Assembly: GCF_021272385.1 (NCBI RefSeq)
Contig: NZ_JAJSDZ010000007.1
Coordinates: forward strand, 372,001-436,000
From: Vibrio salinus
GTDB taxonomy: Bacteria > Pseudomonadota > Gammaproteobacteria > Enterobacterales > Vibrionaceae
DNA length: 64,000 nucleotides
Direction: 5' to 3'
This document shows positions 16,218-25,917 of this stretch, one piece after another. Each line of letters starts with the position of its first letter. Positions within the stretch are counted from its first letter, which is position 1. A program made the translations under genes and the position numbers. The notes beneath the pieces are model-generated. The model ran no database searches. It saw only the letters and a program-made list of their open reading frames with translations, and was not told where the DNA came from.

Positions 16218-16766
16218 ATGATTCGTTGTCTTGATTTTTGTTTTTCTATGTGTGGTTTGTTAGTGCTTTGTCCTGTAATGTTGATAATTTGTATATTGGG
16301 GTATTTCGATACTGGCAGTCCTGTTTTTACTCAAACTCGGGTTGGTAAAAATAAGAAACCATTCACACTAATAAAGTTTCGGACCATGCCTCCTCAGACT
16401 AAATCTGTCGCCACTCACTTAGTCGGAGCCGGTTCAGTGACTAAACTCGGTGGTTTTCTGCGTAAAACAAAATTAGATGAACTTCCTCAACTTATTAATG
16501 TAGTGAAAGGAGATATGAGTTTAGTTGGCCCAAGGCCCTGTTTATTAAATCAGGAAGAGCTGATTGAAGAGCGGGATAAGCGTGGTGTACTGAATGTGCT
16601 GCCTGGTGTGACTGGATTAGCGCAGGTCAATGAAATTGATATGTCAACGCCTGAGTTATTAGCTGAATGGGACCAGAAGATGATAGAAACGATGTCGGTT
16701 AAGAATTATTTTACTTATATCATTCAGACTGCAACCGGGAAAGGTGCGGGAGATAGGGTTAAATAA
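16218..16766 (+). CDS. PglC-like initiating phosphoglycosyltransferase
   Basis: This 182-residue monotopic sugar transferase has an N-terminal hydrophobic re-entrant helix (about 1-30), the KFRTM motif near residue 53, RKTKLDELPQLINV with the catalytic Asp-Glu pair, and GPRPCLLNQEEL. It transfers a phospho-sugar from a UDP-sugar to undecaprenyl phosphate and so starts a glycan. It lacks the extra four TM helices of WcaJ/WbaP and matches the short PglC/WreU form. It lies 7 nt after the WbpV-like gene. Together with WecA at 30166-31290 it makes two initiating enzymes in one locus. Confidence 0.85.
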   Translation: MIRCLDFCFSMCGLLVLCPVMLIICILGYFDTGSPVFTQTRVGKNKKPFTLIKFRTMPPQTKSVATHLVGAGSVTKLGGFLRKTKLDELPQLINVVKGDMSLVGPRPCLLNQEELIEERDKRGVLNVLPGVTGLAQVNEIDMSTPELLAEWDQKMIETMSVKNYFTYIIQTATGKGAGDRVK

Positions 16767-16783
16767 AGTTTGCAGTAATCAGT

Positions 16784-16806
16784 GGGCAGAATTACAAACT
16801 CTGCCC
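16784..16806. terminator. Hairpin between convergent initiating transferase and cysN
   Basis: GGGCAGA (16784-16790) pairs with TCTGCCC (16800-16806) around a 9-nt loop. There is no clear T-run on either side. It lies between two converging operons. Confidence 0.45.
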
Positions 16807-16853
16807 CAGCTTCAATCTGTTAACTGCAAAACTATCAACTGTATACTGAAAAC

Positions 16854-18263
16854 TTAAATCTCCTCACACCCCCATTCAGGATAATGCTTTCTCACATAAG
16901 CGTTGAGATCTTTTTCGGCCTGAGAATACTCGCGTTGTACGGGAGTTTCCTTATCTACAACGCTATCAACCATACCTGCACCAACCGTTACATTGGTGTG
17001 ACGGTCAATAATGATAAATGCCCCAGTTTTTGGCAGCGACTGATACGCGTCAACAGCAATATTATCGGTCAGGAAAATAGTTGCTAAAGCAATCTCATTT
17101 AACTCTAGTGAATCACTACTTTCTGCATGTTGTTCCAAAGTGTTTACATCAATTTTATGCGGTAGTGTAGAGACCTTACCGGAGCAAGATTTAGTCGCAA
17201 ATTTAAACAGATACTCTTTATGTGTGCGTAGAGGTGTTTCACTCATCCAGACAATATGGGTATCCAGGTGTTTGGTGACTTTTGGCTCATGCCCTGGATG
17301 AACTAACATATCTCCACGGGAAACATCAATTTCATCTTCCAGGGTTAAGGTAATTGCCTGTCCTGGTTGAGCCTGATTTAGCTCACCATCATAGGTATAA
17401 ATTGATTTAATGCGGGAGACTTTACCAGAGGGAAGGGCTTTAACGTCATCGCCAACCTCGACAATTCCTGAAGCAAGGGTGCCACAGAATCCACGAAAAT
17501 TAAGATTTGGACGATTGACGTATTGCACAGGGAAACGCATTTGATCCAGATTTTTATCTTTATCAATTTTAACGGTTTCCAGAAGCTTCATTAATGTTGC
17601 ACCTGGATACCAGTCCATATTCTCGCTCGGAGTAACAACGTTGTCGCCCAGCAACGCAGAAATAGGAACAAAGCGAATATCATCAATATTTAAGTGGGTT
17701 GCCATATCACGATAGTCTGTTTTGATTTTCTGATAAACTTCCTGGCTATAGTCCATTAGGTCCATCTTGTTAACCGCGACAATGACGTGTTTTATACCAA
17801 GTAAACTACAAATATAGCTATGACGACGAGTCTGGGTTTGAATGCCATGGCGTGCATCGACCATCACAATTGCTAGATCGCAGGTTGATGCACCTGTGGC
17901 CATATTACGGGTGTATTGCTCATGCCCCGGAGTATCGGCGATAATAAACTTACGCTTGTCGGTTGAGAAATAACGGTAAGCGACATCAATGGTGATACCT
18001 TGTTCGCGCTCTGACTGAAGTCCGTCAACCAGTAACGCTAAGTCAAAAGCCTGATCCGTGGTATTAAACTTTTGTGAGTCCTTCTCGATAGCTGCCATCT
18101 GATCTTCGTAAATCAGTTTGCTATCATAGAGCAAGCGCCCGATTAGGGTCGATTTTCCATCATCTACGTTTCCACATGTCAGAAAACGTAATAAATCTTT
18201 ATTCTCATGAATTTTTAAATAAGCTTCGATATCTTCTGCAATCAATTCTGATGAATGGGACAT
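16854..18263 (-). CDS. cysN: Sulfate adenylyltransferase large subunit (GTPase)
   Basis: This 469-residue translation-factor-like GTPase has G1 GNVDDGKS at residues 31-38, G3 [13 protein letters not shown]4 VNKMD and C-terminal beta-barrel domains. With CysD it makes adenosine 5'-phosphosulfate from ATP and sulfate, driven by GTP hydrolysis. It is the last gene of a five-gene block (SLC13, cysD, cysC, DHH, cysN). In most enteric bacteria and Vibrio, cysN follows cysD directly. Here cysC and a DHH gene intervene, which points to a dedicated set for the polysaccharide locus rather than the housekeeping copy. Confidence 0.95.
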   Translation of the reverse strand: MSHSSELIAEDIEAYLKIHENKDLLRFLTCGNVDDGKSTLIGRLLYDSKLIYEDQMAAIEKDSQKFNTTDQAFDLALLVDGLQSEREQGITIDVAYRYFSTDKRKFIIADTPGHEQYTRNMATGASTCDLAIVMVDARHGIQTQTRRHSYICSLLGIKHVIVAVNKMDLMDYSQEVYQKIKTDYRDMATHLNIDDIRFVPISALLGDNVVTPSENMDWYPGATLMKLLETVKIDKDKNLDQMRFPVQYVNRPNLNFRGFCGTLASGIVEVGDDVKALPSGKVSRIKSIYTYDGELNQAQPGQAITLTLEDEIDVSRGDMLVHPGHEPKVTKHLDTHIVWMSETPLRTHKEYLFKFATKSCSGKVSTLPHKIDVNTLEQHAESSDSLELNEIALATIFLTDNIAVDAYQSLPKTGAFIIIDRHTNVTVGAGMVDSVVDKETPVQREYSQAEKDLNAYVRKHYPEWGCEEI

Positions 18264-18329
18264 AACTATAAATTCCTTATTAGTTTTTCAGTGTGTTAGT
18301 TTGCAGTTATCAGGGGGGATTTTTACCGA

Positions 18330-19298
18330 TTACTGATTACTGAAAAACTTTGTTAATACTTTAATAAATTTAGCCTTCTCACCCACAGGTAACGCATTGA
18401 TTCCGGCTGCTGCTTTACGGCCTCCACCGGTGGCAAACTGAGTGCAAACTTCATCGGCACCGGTGCGATTATTCAGAGGTGCCCGCACGCTGACGGTATA
18501 ATCATTGCCGCTGGCATTTAGCGTTAATACGGCATGAGCTAAATCTGGTGACTGGTTCGCGAGTTCGTTACCAAACACCCCGCTGACACGCCTTGCCCAG
18601 GACTCACAGGGCAATTCATAAACACAACAAATTGAGTTATCTTCACTAGGTGTTAAATTTTCAATATTGACATAATCCTGATCATAACCTTGTTTAAGAG
18701 CATAAAAAGGTGAATTAAGATCATCTCTTAAAGAAAATGGGTCAGGGTAGGCTAACAGCTGTTTAAATAATTTGGCTGGTGGAATATGCAAATCGTCAAG
18801 CGTTGCACCATATCCGTTGTAGTTAATCAGGGTTCCCAATTCACAGAGAAAATCGATATCAGCCTGATTCAGCCCTTCTTTTTCCCCCAGTGCCAGAGCT
18901 CGTTTATGCAGGTTATCACCAAATGCAGCAGCAGTTGCCCAGTGAACATATTTACCTTGCAGTTTTTGATTGATTAACAGGCTGGTGCATACTTCGGCAT
19001 CCAGATTAACTAACACATCAAGGTTTGATGAATCAGGAATGTCGCCCGTTCTATGGTGGTCACAATAGAATACCGGGATCTGTTTTTTTAGCAGAGTCAG
19101 TAATGGTTCCTGATTTTTTTCCATCGATATATCCAGACAGGTGACTGAAGAAGCATCTCCCGCTTTTTCAACCTGACTTAGTAACTTAATATCACGTTTT
19201 ACGCCGGTAACCAGTACGCTTTCTTTAGGCTCTGCCAAACGTAATTGCAGTAGCGCAATAATCCCATCCGCATCGCCGTTAAATACATCATAATGCAT
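18330..19298 (-). CDS. DHH-family phosphoesterase, possible PAP phosphatase
   Basis: This 322-residue protein has DHH motif I as NGDADGI (residues 8-14), the name-giving DHH motif as CDHHRTGD near 99, an Asp-containing AAAFGDN stretch, and a DHHA1-type C-terminus with ATGGGRKAAAGI. Relatives (NrnA, RecJ-like) cleave short RNA or pAp. The gene sits between cysC and cysN, so the likely substrate is 3'-phosphoadenosine 5'-phosphate released by sulfotransferases, or a PAPS-like compound. That role is inference from context. It begins 3 nt after cysC. Confidence 0.8.
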   Translation of the reverse strand: MHYDVFNGDADGIIALLQLRLAEPKESVLVTGVKRDIKLLSQVEKAGDASSVTCLDISMEKNQEPLLTLLKKQIPVFYCDHHRTGDIPDSSNLDVLVNLDAEVCTSLLINQKLQGKYVHWATAAAFGDNLHKRALALGEKEGLNQADIDFLCELGTLINYNGYGATLDDLHIPPAKLFKQLLAYPDPFSLRDDLNSPFYALKQGYDQDYVNIENLTPSEDNSICCVYELPCESWARRVSGVFGNELANQSPDLAHAVLTLNASGNDYTVSVRAPLNNRTGADEVCTQFATGGGRKAAAGINALPVGEKAKFIKVLTKFFSNQ

Positions 19299-19301
19299 AA
19301 G

Positions 19302-19940
19302 TTATTGTGCTCCTTTCAGATAGCCTAATCCTTCAAGTTTATTCACGACCTGAATGGCACATTCTTCAATAGAGTATTCTGCAGTTTTGATATGAATTTC
19401 AGGATTAACCGGAGCCTGATATTCTGAATCAATACCGGTGAACTGCTTAATTTCACCGGCACGGGCTTTTTTATACAGTCCTTTGGGATCGCGAGATTCA
19501 CATATATCGAGAGGGGTATCGACAAACACCTCTAAAAACGGGTCAGGTTCCAGAATTTTGCGAACTTGTTCCCGGTCGCTAATAAATGGGGAGATAAATG
19601 CCGTTAAAACAATAGAGCCAGAGTCAACGAACAGCTTGGCAACTTCACCAATACGGCGAATATTTTCGACTCTGTCTGTATCGCTAAACCCTAAATCTTT
19701 ATTTAGCCCATGGCGGACATTATCACCATCAAGCAAATAACTGTACTTACCCTGTTGCATTAACTGGCTTTCAACCGCATTCGCGATAGTTGACTTTCCT
19801 GAGCCACTCAGTCCGGTAAACCAAAGCACAACCGGAGTTTGTCCTTTCTGGAGTACACGATCCTGATGCGTGACGGTAGAGTGATGCCAAACCACATCCC
19901 CCTTACTTTGGTGTTTTTTTTGTTCGTATGGTGAACTCAT
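19302..19940 (-). CDS. cysC: Adenylylsulfate kinase
   Basis: This 212-residue P-loop kinase has Walker A as GLSGSGKST (residues 43-51), [16 protein letters not shown] for APS binding, and the lid region [22 protein letters not shown]. It phosphorylates APS to PAPS, the sulfate donor. Its ATG overlaps the cysD stop by one base (TGATG), so the two are translationally coupled. PAPS is needed for sulfotransferases or for sulfate reduction; no reduction genes (cysH, cysI, cysJ) lie nearby, which favours the first. Confidence 0.95.
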   Translation of the reverse strand: MSSPYEQKKHQSKGDVVWHHSTVTHQDRVLQKGQTPVVLWFTGLSGSGKSTIANAVESQLMQQGKYSYLLDGDNVRHGLNKDLGFSDTDRVENIRRIGEVAKLFVDSGSIVLTAFISPFISDREQVRKILEPDPFLEVFVDTPLDICESRDPKGLYKKARAGEIKQFTGIDSEYQAPVNPEIHIKTAEYSIEECAIQVVNKLEGLGYLKGAQ

Positions 19941-20854
19941 CAGAAGTATCCTTCGCGTTTTTTCTTCTCCATTGACCCTGAGCTGTCATTATCTATGACG
20001 CGTCCCTGTCTTTCTGAAGTGGTGGTCAGAAGCATTTCCTGAATAATTTCCGGGAGCGTGGTTGCCTGCGACTCGATAGCTCCGGTTAATGGATAACAGC
20101 CTAATGTTCTGAAACGGACCATTTTTTCTTCAATGACCTCACCTTCTTTTAATTTCATACGATCATCATCGACCATAATCAGCGTTCCATCTCGTTCTAC
20201 GACCGGGCGTTTTTTCGCAAAATACAGAGTTGGAATCTCAATGTTTTCCAGATAGATATATTGCCAGATATCGAGTTCAGTCCAGTTCGATAATGGGAAC
20301 ACCCGGATACTTTCCCCCTTATTAACCCGACCATTATAGATATTCCATAGCTCCGGACGCTGGTTTTTTGGATCCCAGTGGTGGTGTTCATCACGGAACG
20401 AATACACTCGTTCTTTGGCTCGGGATTTTTCCTCATCACGGCGCGCACCACCAAAAGCCGCATCGAACTGATATTTATCCAGAGCCTGCTTTAACCCCTG
20501 AGTTTTCATGATATCGGTATGTTTTGCACTGCCGTGAACAAAAGGGTTGATATTCATTGCTAATCCTTCCGGATTTTGATGAACAATGAGTTTCATTCCT
20601 AATTTTTTTGCCATATAGTCCCGGAACTGAATCATTTCCTTAAATTTCCATGTGGTATCGACATGCATTAATGGAAATGGCGGGATGCCGGGAGCAAAAG
20701 CTTTTCGGGCAAGGTGTAACATGACTGACGAGTCTTTACCGACGGAATACAGCATGACGGGGTTATCAAACTCAGAAGCCACTTCACGCATAATATGAAT
20801 GGATTCCGCTTCCAGTTGCTTTAAATGTGTCATACGTTTAGGTGTTAATGTCAT
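19940..20854 (-). CDS. cysD: Sulfate adenylyltransferase small subunit
   Basis: This 304-residue PP-loop ATP pyrophosphatase has [13 protein letters not shown] as the PP motif and [14 protein letters not shown] as the second nucleotide-binding segment. It ends with [14 protein letters not shown], typical of CysD. ATG 20854 was chosen because AGGAAG lies about 7 nt upstream; an in-frame ATG at 20875 would add seven residues with no good ribosome site. It works with CysN to activate sulfate. It follows the SLC13 permease gene by a few tens of bases at most. Confidence 0.95.
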   Translation of the reverse strand: MTLTPKRMTHLKQLEAESIHIMREVASEFDNPVMLYSVGKDSSVMLHLARKAFAPGIPPFPLMHVDTTWKFKEMIQFRDYMAKKLGMKLIVHQNPEGLAMNINPFVHGSAKHTDIMKTQGLKQALDKYQFDAAFGGARRDEEKSRAKERVYSFRDEHHHWDPKNQRPELWNIYNGRVNKGESIRVFPLSNWTELDIWQYIYLENIEIPTLYFAKKRPVVERDGTLIMVDDDRMKLKEGEVIEEKMVRFRTLGCYPLTGAIESQATTLPEIIQEMLLTTTSERQGRVIDNDSSGSMEKKKREGYF

Positions 20855-20888
20855 TTTTTCTTCCTGACTGAACATTTTTCATGTTGGT

Positions 20889-22625
20889 TTACAAATAGAA
20901 TAAACCCAGCATTGTTATTACGATGCTCCCATAAACGATGCTGATTGGGAGTCCGATACGCATAAAATCATTAAGACAGTAATTTCCTGCACTGTAAACC
21001 ATCAGATTTGTCTGATAGCCATATGGGCTGATAAAACTGGCACTTGCACCAAAAGCAACGGCCAGTATATAAGGTTCTGGTGCAATATTTAAACTGGTCG
21101 ATAAGCCATAAGCCACAGGAAAAATTAATGCAGCAGCAGCATTATTGGTCATCAGTTCTGTCATTAACCAGGTAATAAAGTAGATGGTGATTAATCCGAT
21201 AAAGGGTGAAAATGAACAACTATTCGTTAACAGCCATTCATTCATAGAGTTCAGCGCTCCCGAATTTTGCAAAGCATTTGACATCAAAAGTGCAGAGGCA
21301 ATGATTAACCAGATATTACGTGGCAGTCTCTGCATGATTTCGTTTGCAGACAGACAACCAGTAAAAATGAGCACTGCAAGTAATATTAATAATCCGTTAA
21401 ACAGAGGGATAAGTTTGCATGCCGCCAGCATGATGACGAATAAAAAACCCCACACTGAAATCATTTCCCTGAAACCGGATAATACCTGTTCGGTTTCCAC
21501 TGCGCCGGAAATTAAGTAGAAGTTCTTGTTAATGTTTCTGCGGGTATTGAAATCTTCCCCGGTTGCCAAAATAAGGTAGTCACCGGCTTTCAGTTCTATC
21601 TGCCCCAGTTTTCCTGAAAGTTTCTCTCCATCCCGTTTTATTCCTAAGACAGCCGAATCAAAAAGGGCGCGAAAACCCGATTCTTTAAGTGTTTGACCGA
21701 CAAGGATACTTTCCGGTCGAATAAGCACTTCTGTCAGGTTATCCATCGGCAAGCCACTTTCTCCGGCAAAGGAGATTAAGCCATCAAATTCGGATAAACG
21801 TTGAATTTTTGTTATGTCTCCACTGAAAATTAAGCGATCATTGGAGCGTACTATTGTGTTAGGTGAGACGGGAGAAATAAGGCGGTTGTCTCTGATAATT
21901 TCCACAAGGAAAAGCTCTTCAAGATTTCTTAGCCCATTACCCTCAACACTACGATCAATGAGTTTTGAAGTCGGCATTACTGTCATATCAATAAAGTAGT
22001 CAGTAGCTAATTTTTTATCTTCTGCAATTGTTGGTAAATATTTAGATAAAAAATATAGAGTGATACCACCAAGTATCAAGATGATGCTACCGATTAAGGT
22101 AAAATCAAAAAATTCCAGAGGTGGTAACCCCATGTCGATAACCATACTGTTAACAATGAGATTCGTTGAGGTACCTACAAGAGTTAGCGTACCGCCCAAA
22201 ATAGCGGCATAGGATAAAGGAATTAGTAGCTTGCTGGCTGGATGATGAATATTATTGCGTATAGGTGCCAGTAGGGTCGAAACGACAGCGGTATTGTTGA
22301 GAAATGCAGAAGTAATACTGGTAAAAATATATAAGCGTAGCCAGGTTGAATGATAACTGGGCGTGATGATTTTTCTTGCGATCCTCCGAAGCAGGGTCGT
22401 TTTTTCCAGTGCTAATGAGCAGGTCATTAACATAATAAGAGTTAACAATCCTATATTGGAAAAACTATCCAGTACCTGCTGTGTTGAAACCAGTTTTGTT
22501 GTAATCAGAACTAACAGAGAAACACCAAACACAATATGAGGTGTGTTCTGAAATTTGATTAAAGCCAGAATCGTCAAACAGAATATAATGATTGTGAGAG
22601 CAGAATTACCAATAAAAAAATGCAT
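20889..22625 (-). CDS. SLC13/DASS-family permease with two RCK_C domains, likely sulfate uptake
   Basis: This 578-residue protein is an integral membrane carrier. The two family signature hairpins are visible: FLNNTAVVSTLLAP with GTSTNLIVN in the first half, and TELMTNNAAAALIFPVA with the SFISPYGYQTNLMVY region in the second. Between them, about residues 210-370, lie two TrkA-C/RCK_C-like soluble domains (LFLVEIIRDNRLISP and VLIRPESILVGQTLKESGF). Such carriers are known as sulfate or dicarboxylate transporters. The first place in a cysD-cysC-DHH-cysN block indicates sulfate. Confidence 0.85.
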   Translation of the reverse strand: MHFFIGNSALTIIIFCLTILALIKFQNTPHIVFGVSLLVLITTKLVSTQQVLDSFSNIGLLTLIMLMTCSLALEKTTLLRRIARKIITPSYHSTWLRLYIFTSITSAFLNNTAVVSTLLAPIRNNIHHPASKLLIPLSYAAILGGTLTLVGTSTNLIVNSMVIDMGLPPLEFFDFTLIGSIILILGGITLYFLSKYLPTIAEDKKLATDYFIDMTVMPTSKLIDRSVEGNGLRNLEELFLVEIIRDNRLISPVSPNTIVRSNDRLIFSGDITKIQRLSEFDGLISFAGESGLPMDNLTEVLIRPESILVGQTLKESGFRALFDSAVLGIKRDGEKLSGKLGQIELKAGDYLILATGEDFNTRRNINKNFYLISGAVETEQVLSGFREMISVWGFLFVIMLAACKLIPLFNGLLILLAVLIFTGCLSANEIMQRLPRNIWLIIASALLMSNALQNSGALNSMNEWLLTNSCSFSPFIGLITIYFITWLMTELMTNNAAAALIFPVAYGLSTSLNIAPEPYILAVAFGASASFISPYGYQTNLMVYSAGNYCLNDFMRIGLPISIVYGSIVITMLGLFYL

Positions 22626-22769
22626 ATTTAATGTTAATCAGACTTTGTTTCTGATTGAGCCAGCATAAACCTCAGATTACCACTATTAGCTTTCTCAATT
22701 ATTCGTTATATAAGAAAACTAAGTATACTGCATTCCTATATTATTTATATTGGTGTTTTGTTTGTAAGG

Positions 22770-22807
22770 ATCGCTTTTCTGTTTTAGTCTCAAAATAGAA
22801 AAGCGAT
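22770..22807. terminator. Long hairpin between manB and the sulfate block
   Basis: ATCGCTTTTCT pairs with AGAAAAGCGAT, and four more T-A pairs plus a G-T wobble extend the stem to about 16 bp around a 6-nt loop. It lies downstream of the phosphomannomutase gene and upstream of the SLC13 gene. Neither strand has a clear T-run after the stem, so it may be a processing or attenuation structure rather than a plain terminator. Confidence 0.55.
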
Positions 22808-22850
22808 TTCAGGTGATATTTCCTATTTTTGCCCCTGGAAGCCTTGGATT

Positions 22851-24308
22851 CTATAGTTTTAACGACTGAATTTTATTTAAGACTGTTGTTACCAAATCTC
22901 TTGCTTTCTCTATAGAATCGGACTCGGCATAGCATCTGAGTTCAGGAGCATTGCCTGATGGTCTCAGGTGTATGATATCTCCCGTCGATAAGGTAAAACG
23001 AACACCATCGAGTGAATTAATGTCAGAAACGGCAATATCTCTAAACCCTAAGTCATCGATAAATTTTTGTGGAGAGAGGTTTGATTGGTGAACTATATTT
23101 TCACTTTGTTCTTTCGGAAATTCTTTTAAACGATCACTGTTTGTGAAACGTTTCGGTAATTTGCTAACCAGTGAAGAGATGTGAACGTTTTTCTGTTTTG
23201 CTAAATAAAGCAGCATAATAAATGGTAAAACAGCATCACGTGTTGGAAGGGCGGAAATCACTTGTCCAGAAAAAGGGACATCAGAGCCTAATAAGAATCC
23301 GCCATTGGCTTCAAATCCTGCGACGGATGAGTATTTACGAGTTAGTGATGCGAATTCATCAATTACGTATGGCGAGCCGATTTTAGTTCTTGATGTGTGT
23401 TTAAAATAAGAGGTTAATTCAACAGATGTATTGCAACTAACCGGTATGGCAAGTGCCTCAATTGATAAAGCTTTTGCTGCTAGTATTCCCAGAATATCGC
23501 CGCGTAGCCATTGACCATTTTCATCGGCGACCAGGGGACGGTCTCCGTCGCCATCCGTTGAAAAAATAGCATCAAACTGATACTTCTCTGACCACTTTAT
23601 TGCCCGCTTTTGGTCATCTTCTGTGACTGCCTCTGTATCAATTGGCACAAACTTATCAGTCCGGCCCAGTGAAATAACATCGGCTCCCAGATCCGAAAAT
23701 AATTTTGAATATAATTCGCGACCCGCACTGGAGTGCTCATAAATACCTATTCTGAGACCAGATAACGTGTTGGTGTCGAATAAGCTGGTATAACGTGTTA
23801 TATAATCTAATCCACCATAAGGATTGATTTCTATATCCGTAATTTCGTTAATTGGATTGAATTCTTCCCGGGCATTGACAATGGCTTGCTCATCTCTTTT
23901 ATCGATTTCTCCGTCGGGTCGGTAAAACTTAAGGCCATTCCTGTCAAATGGGATATGGCTTCCTGTCACCATAATGGATGGTATGGATTGTTTCATTGCC
24001 GTATAGGCCAATGCCGGTGTAGGGATGACACCATAAAATACCGGTTTTATATTTCGTTGTTTCAGCGTCTCAGCACAACTCATGGCCATATCATAACTGC
24101 TTGGGCGGTTATCAATAGCCAGAGCAACGGAATCAAATTCAAATGAATTTTCTATGTGAGAAACAAAAGCGTGAGTAAAGGCGGCGCAGGCATTAACCGA
24201 AAATTGAGAGACTAAACCCCGGGCGCCGCTGGTACCAAAATTAATACCACTTTTGGCAATAACTTCAGAAGTTAGCATGCTGGACTTGTTAGTTATCATT
24301 TTAACCAC
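22851..24308 (-). CDS. manB: Phosphomannomutase (alpha-D-phosphohexomutase)
   Basis: This 485-residue phosphohexomutase has the active-site Ser loop as TGSHIPFDRNG near residue 115, the metal loop STDGDGDRPL near 250, the sugar-binding GFEANGGFLLGS and the C-terminal RPSGNAPELR phosphate loop. The active-site loop reads TGSHIP rather than the TASHNP of E. coli CpsG, so it belongs to a different branch of the family. It lies 6 nt after manC and probably converts mannose-6-P to mannose-1-P. Phosphoglucosamine or phosphoglucomutase activity is a lesser possibility. Confidence 0.88.
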   Translation of the reverse strand: MVKMITNKSSMLTSEVIAKSGINFGTSGARGLVSQFSVNACAAFTHAFVSHIENSFEFDSVALAIDNRPSSYDMAMSCAETLKQRNIKPVFYGVIPTPALAYTAMKQSIPSIMVTGSHIPFDRNGLKFYRPDGEIDKRDEQAIVNAREEFNPINEITDIEINPYGGLDYITRYTSLFDTNTLSGLRIGIYEHSSAGRELYSKLFSDLGADVISLGRTDKFVPIDTEAVTEDDQKRAIKWSEKYQFDAIFSTDGDGDRPLVADENGQWLRGDILGILAAKALSIEALAIPVSCNTSVELTSYFKHTSRTKIGSPYVIDEFASLTRKYSSVAGFEANGGFLLGSDVPFSGQVISALPTRDAVLPFIMLLYLAKQKNVHISSLVSKLPKRFTNSDRLKEFPKEQSENIVHQSNLSPQKFIDDLGFRDIAVSDINSLDGVRFTLSTGDIIHLRPSGNAPELRCYAESDSIEKARDLVTTVLNKIQSLKL

Positions 24309-24314
24309 TTATTT

Positions 24315-25718
24315 TTATAGTCGACCATAGCGGTCTTCAAAACGAACAATATCATCTTCTTTTAAATATGATCCGGATTGGACCTCGATCATTTCTAGCG
24401 GTACTTTCCCTGGGTTTTCTAACGCATGTACCGTTCCGACCGGAATATACGTCGATTCATTTTCTGTAACCAGAAACGTTTTATCGCCGTTTGTCACTTT
24501 GGCTGTACCACTGACCACAATCCAGTGTTCCGCTCTGTGATGATGCATTTGTAGCGATAGCTTTTCGCCAGGCTTTACCATGATATGTTTGACCTGATAC
24601 CGGGTGCCATTATCAATAGATTCGTATTTACCCCAGGGGCGATAGACTTCTCTATGCAATATGTGTTCAGAACGACTGGCTTCTTTTAGTTTAGCTACAA
24701 TTGCTTTTACATCTTGTACTTTATCTTGGTGGGCAACCAAAACAGCGTCTTTTGTTTCAATGACGGCCATGTTTTCTAAACCGATGGTTGCAACTAAACG
24801 GGACTCACTGCGGATAAAACAGTCCTTTGAATCGATCTGTATGGTATCGCCATAAGTTGCATTACCCTGATCATCTTTTTCGCTAACATCCCAAAGGGCA
24901 CTCCATGACCCTACGTCGCTCCATCCTGCATCTAAAGGCACAACGACAGCATTCGATGTTGATTCCATAACGGCATAATCTATAGATTCAGAAGGGCAAT
25001 CGAGAAAAATTTGTTTATTTATTCGGATAAAATCTTTGTCGCTATCTATAGATGAATCGACCAATGCCTGACTGCAGGCATTATTTATGTCCGGTCTGTA
25101 TTTTTTCAATTCTGATATGTATTTTGATGCTTTAAAGAGGAATATACCGCTGTTCCAATAATAATTACCGCTTTCCAGATATTGCTGAGCTGTTGTTTTA
25201 TCGGGTTTTTCAACAAAGGTTTCAACAGTGAATCCCTGTTCAATGGCAGAACCCTGTTTAATATAACCATAACCGGTATGAGCATGTTGAGGAACCACAC
25301 CAAAAGTCACCATTTCTCCGCTATTTGCTAGTGGAATCGCTTTATTTATTGCTTCAATAAATTTTTCTGGTTCTTGAATTAGATGATCGGCAGGAAGAAC
25401 TAATAATAAAGGATCGTTTTTAGCAACGGAATGAGCCGCTAGCGCTATTGCGGGTGCCGTATTTCGTCCGGCTGGCTCTAATATTATGCTTCCCAGTTGA
25501 TTTATCTGATTTAGTTGTTCTGCAACAATAAACCGGTGCTCTTCACTACAGATGGTAATCGGTAATTGACAGTCAAGATCTTTTATTCGCATTAACGTCT
25601 GTTGAAGCATTGAAAGCTTCTCGGATTGTAATGCCAAAAACTGTTTGGGGTATAGTGAGCGTGATACCGGCCACAACCGGGAACCGCTGCCACCAGCAAT
25701 AATGGTTGGTATTATCAA
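24315..25718 (-). CDS. manC: Mannose-1-phosphate guanylyltransferase / mannose-6-P isomerase
   Basis: This 467-residue bifunctional enzyme has the N-terminal nucleotidyltransferase signature [20 protein letters not shown] (residues 9-28), FVEKP near 168 and [10 protein letters not shown] near 280. The C-terminal cupin carries the isomerase site ([27 protein letters not shown] with metal-binding His residues). It makes GDP-mannose, the precursor of mannose, fucose, rhamnose or perosamine units. No GDP-mannose dehydratase (gmd) is seen in the window, so mannose itself may be the end product unless gmd lies elsewhere. Confidence 0.95.
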   Translation of the reverse strand: MIIPTIIAGGSGSRLWPVSRSLYPKQFLALQSEKLSMLQQTLMRIKDLDCQLPITICSEEHRFIVAEQLNQINQLGSIILEPAGRNTAPAIALAAHSVAKNDPLLLVLPADHLIQEPEKFIEAINKAIPLANSGEMVTFGVVPQHAHTGYGYIKQGSAIEQGFTVETFVEKPDKTTAQQYLESGNYYWNSGIFLFKASKYISELKKYRPDINNACSQALVDSSIDSDKDFIRINKQIFLDCPSESIDYAVMESTSNAVVVPLDAGWSDVGSWSALWDVSEKDDQGNATYGDTIQIDSKDCFIRSESRLVATIGLENMAVIETKDAVLVAHQDKVQDVKAIVAKLKEASRSEHILHREVYRPWGKYESIDNGTRYQVKHIMVKPGEKLSLQMHHHRAEHWIVVSGTAKVTNGDKTFLVTENESTYIPVGTVHALENPGKVPLEMIEVQSGSYLKEDDIVRFEDRYGRL

Positions 25719-25853
25719 AATGATCCCTTTATATCTACTTTAAATTTTTCAGTAAAATAATACTGTTCAATAGAGTAAGCTGTAAACCATTTCATAATAA
25801 CGCCCATAATAGTCAAGCACAAAGTTATGATGGTTATTAGGTTAGTACATAGT

Positions 25854-25892
25854 CATGTTTAATCCATTAAGACGCATTGAGGATTAAACATG
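25854..25892. repeat. Perfect 12-bp inverted repeat between yjbH and manC
   Basis: CATGTTTAATCC and GGATTAAACATG flank a 15-nt loop, and the outer arms keep imperfect pairing (ACATA with TATGT). There is no T-run. It sits in the 199-bp gap between the yjb operon and manC. It could be a transcript processing hairpin or a protein-binding operator. Confidence 0.6.
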
Positions 25893-25917
25893 ATTCAGTA
25901 TGTGCATTTTGTGAAAA

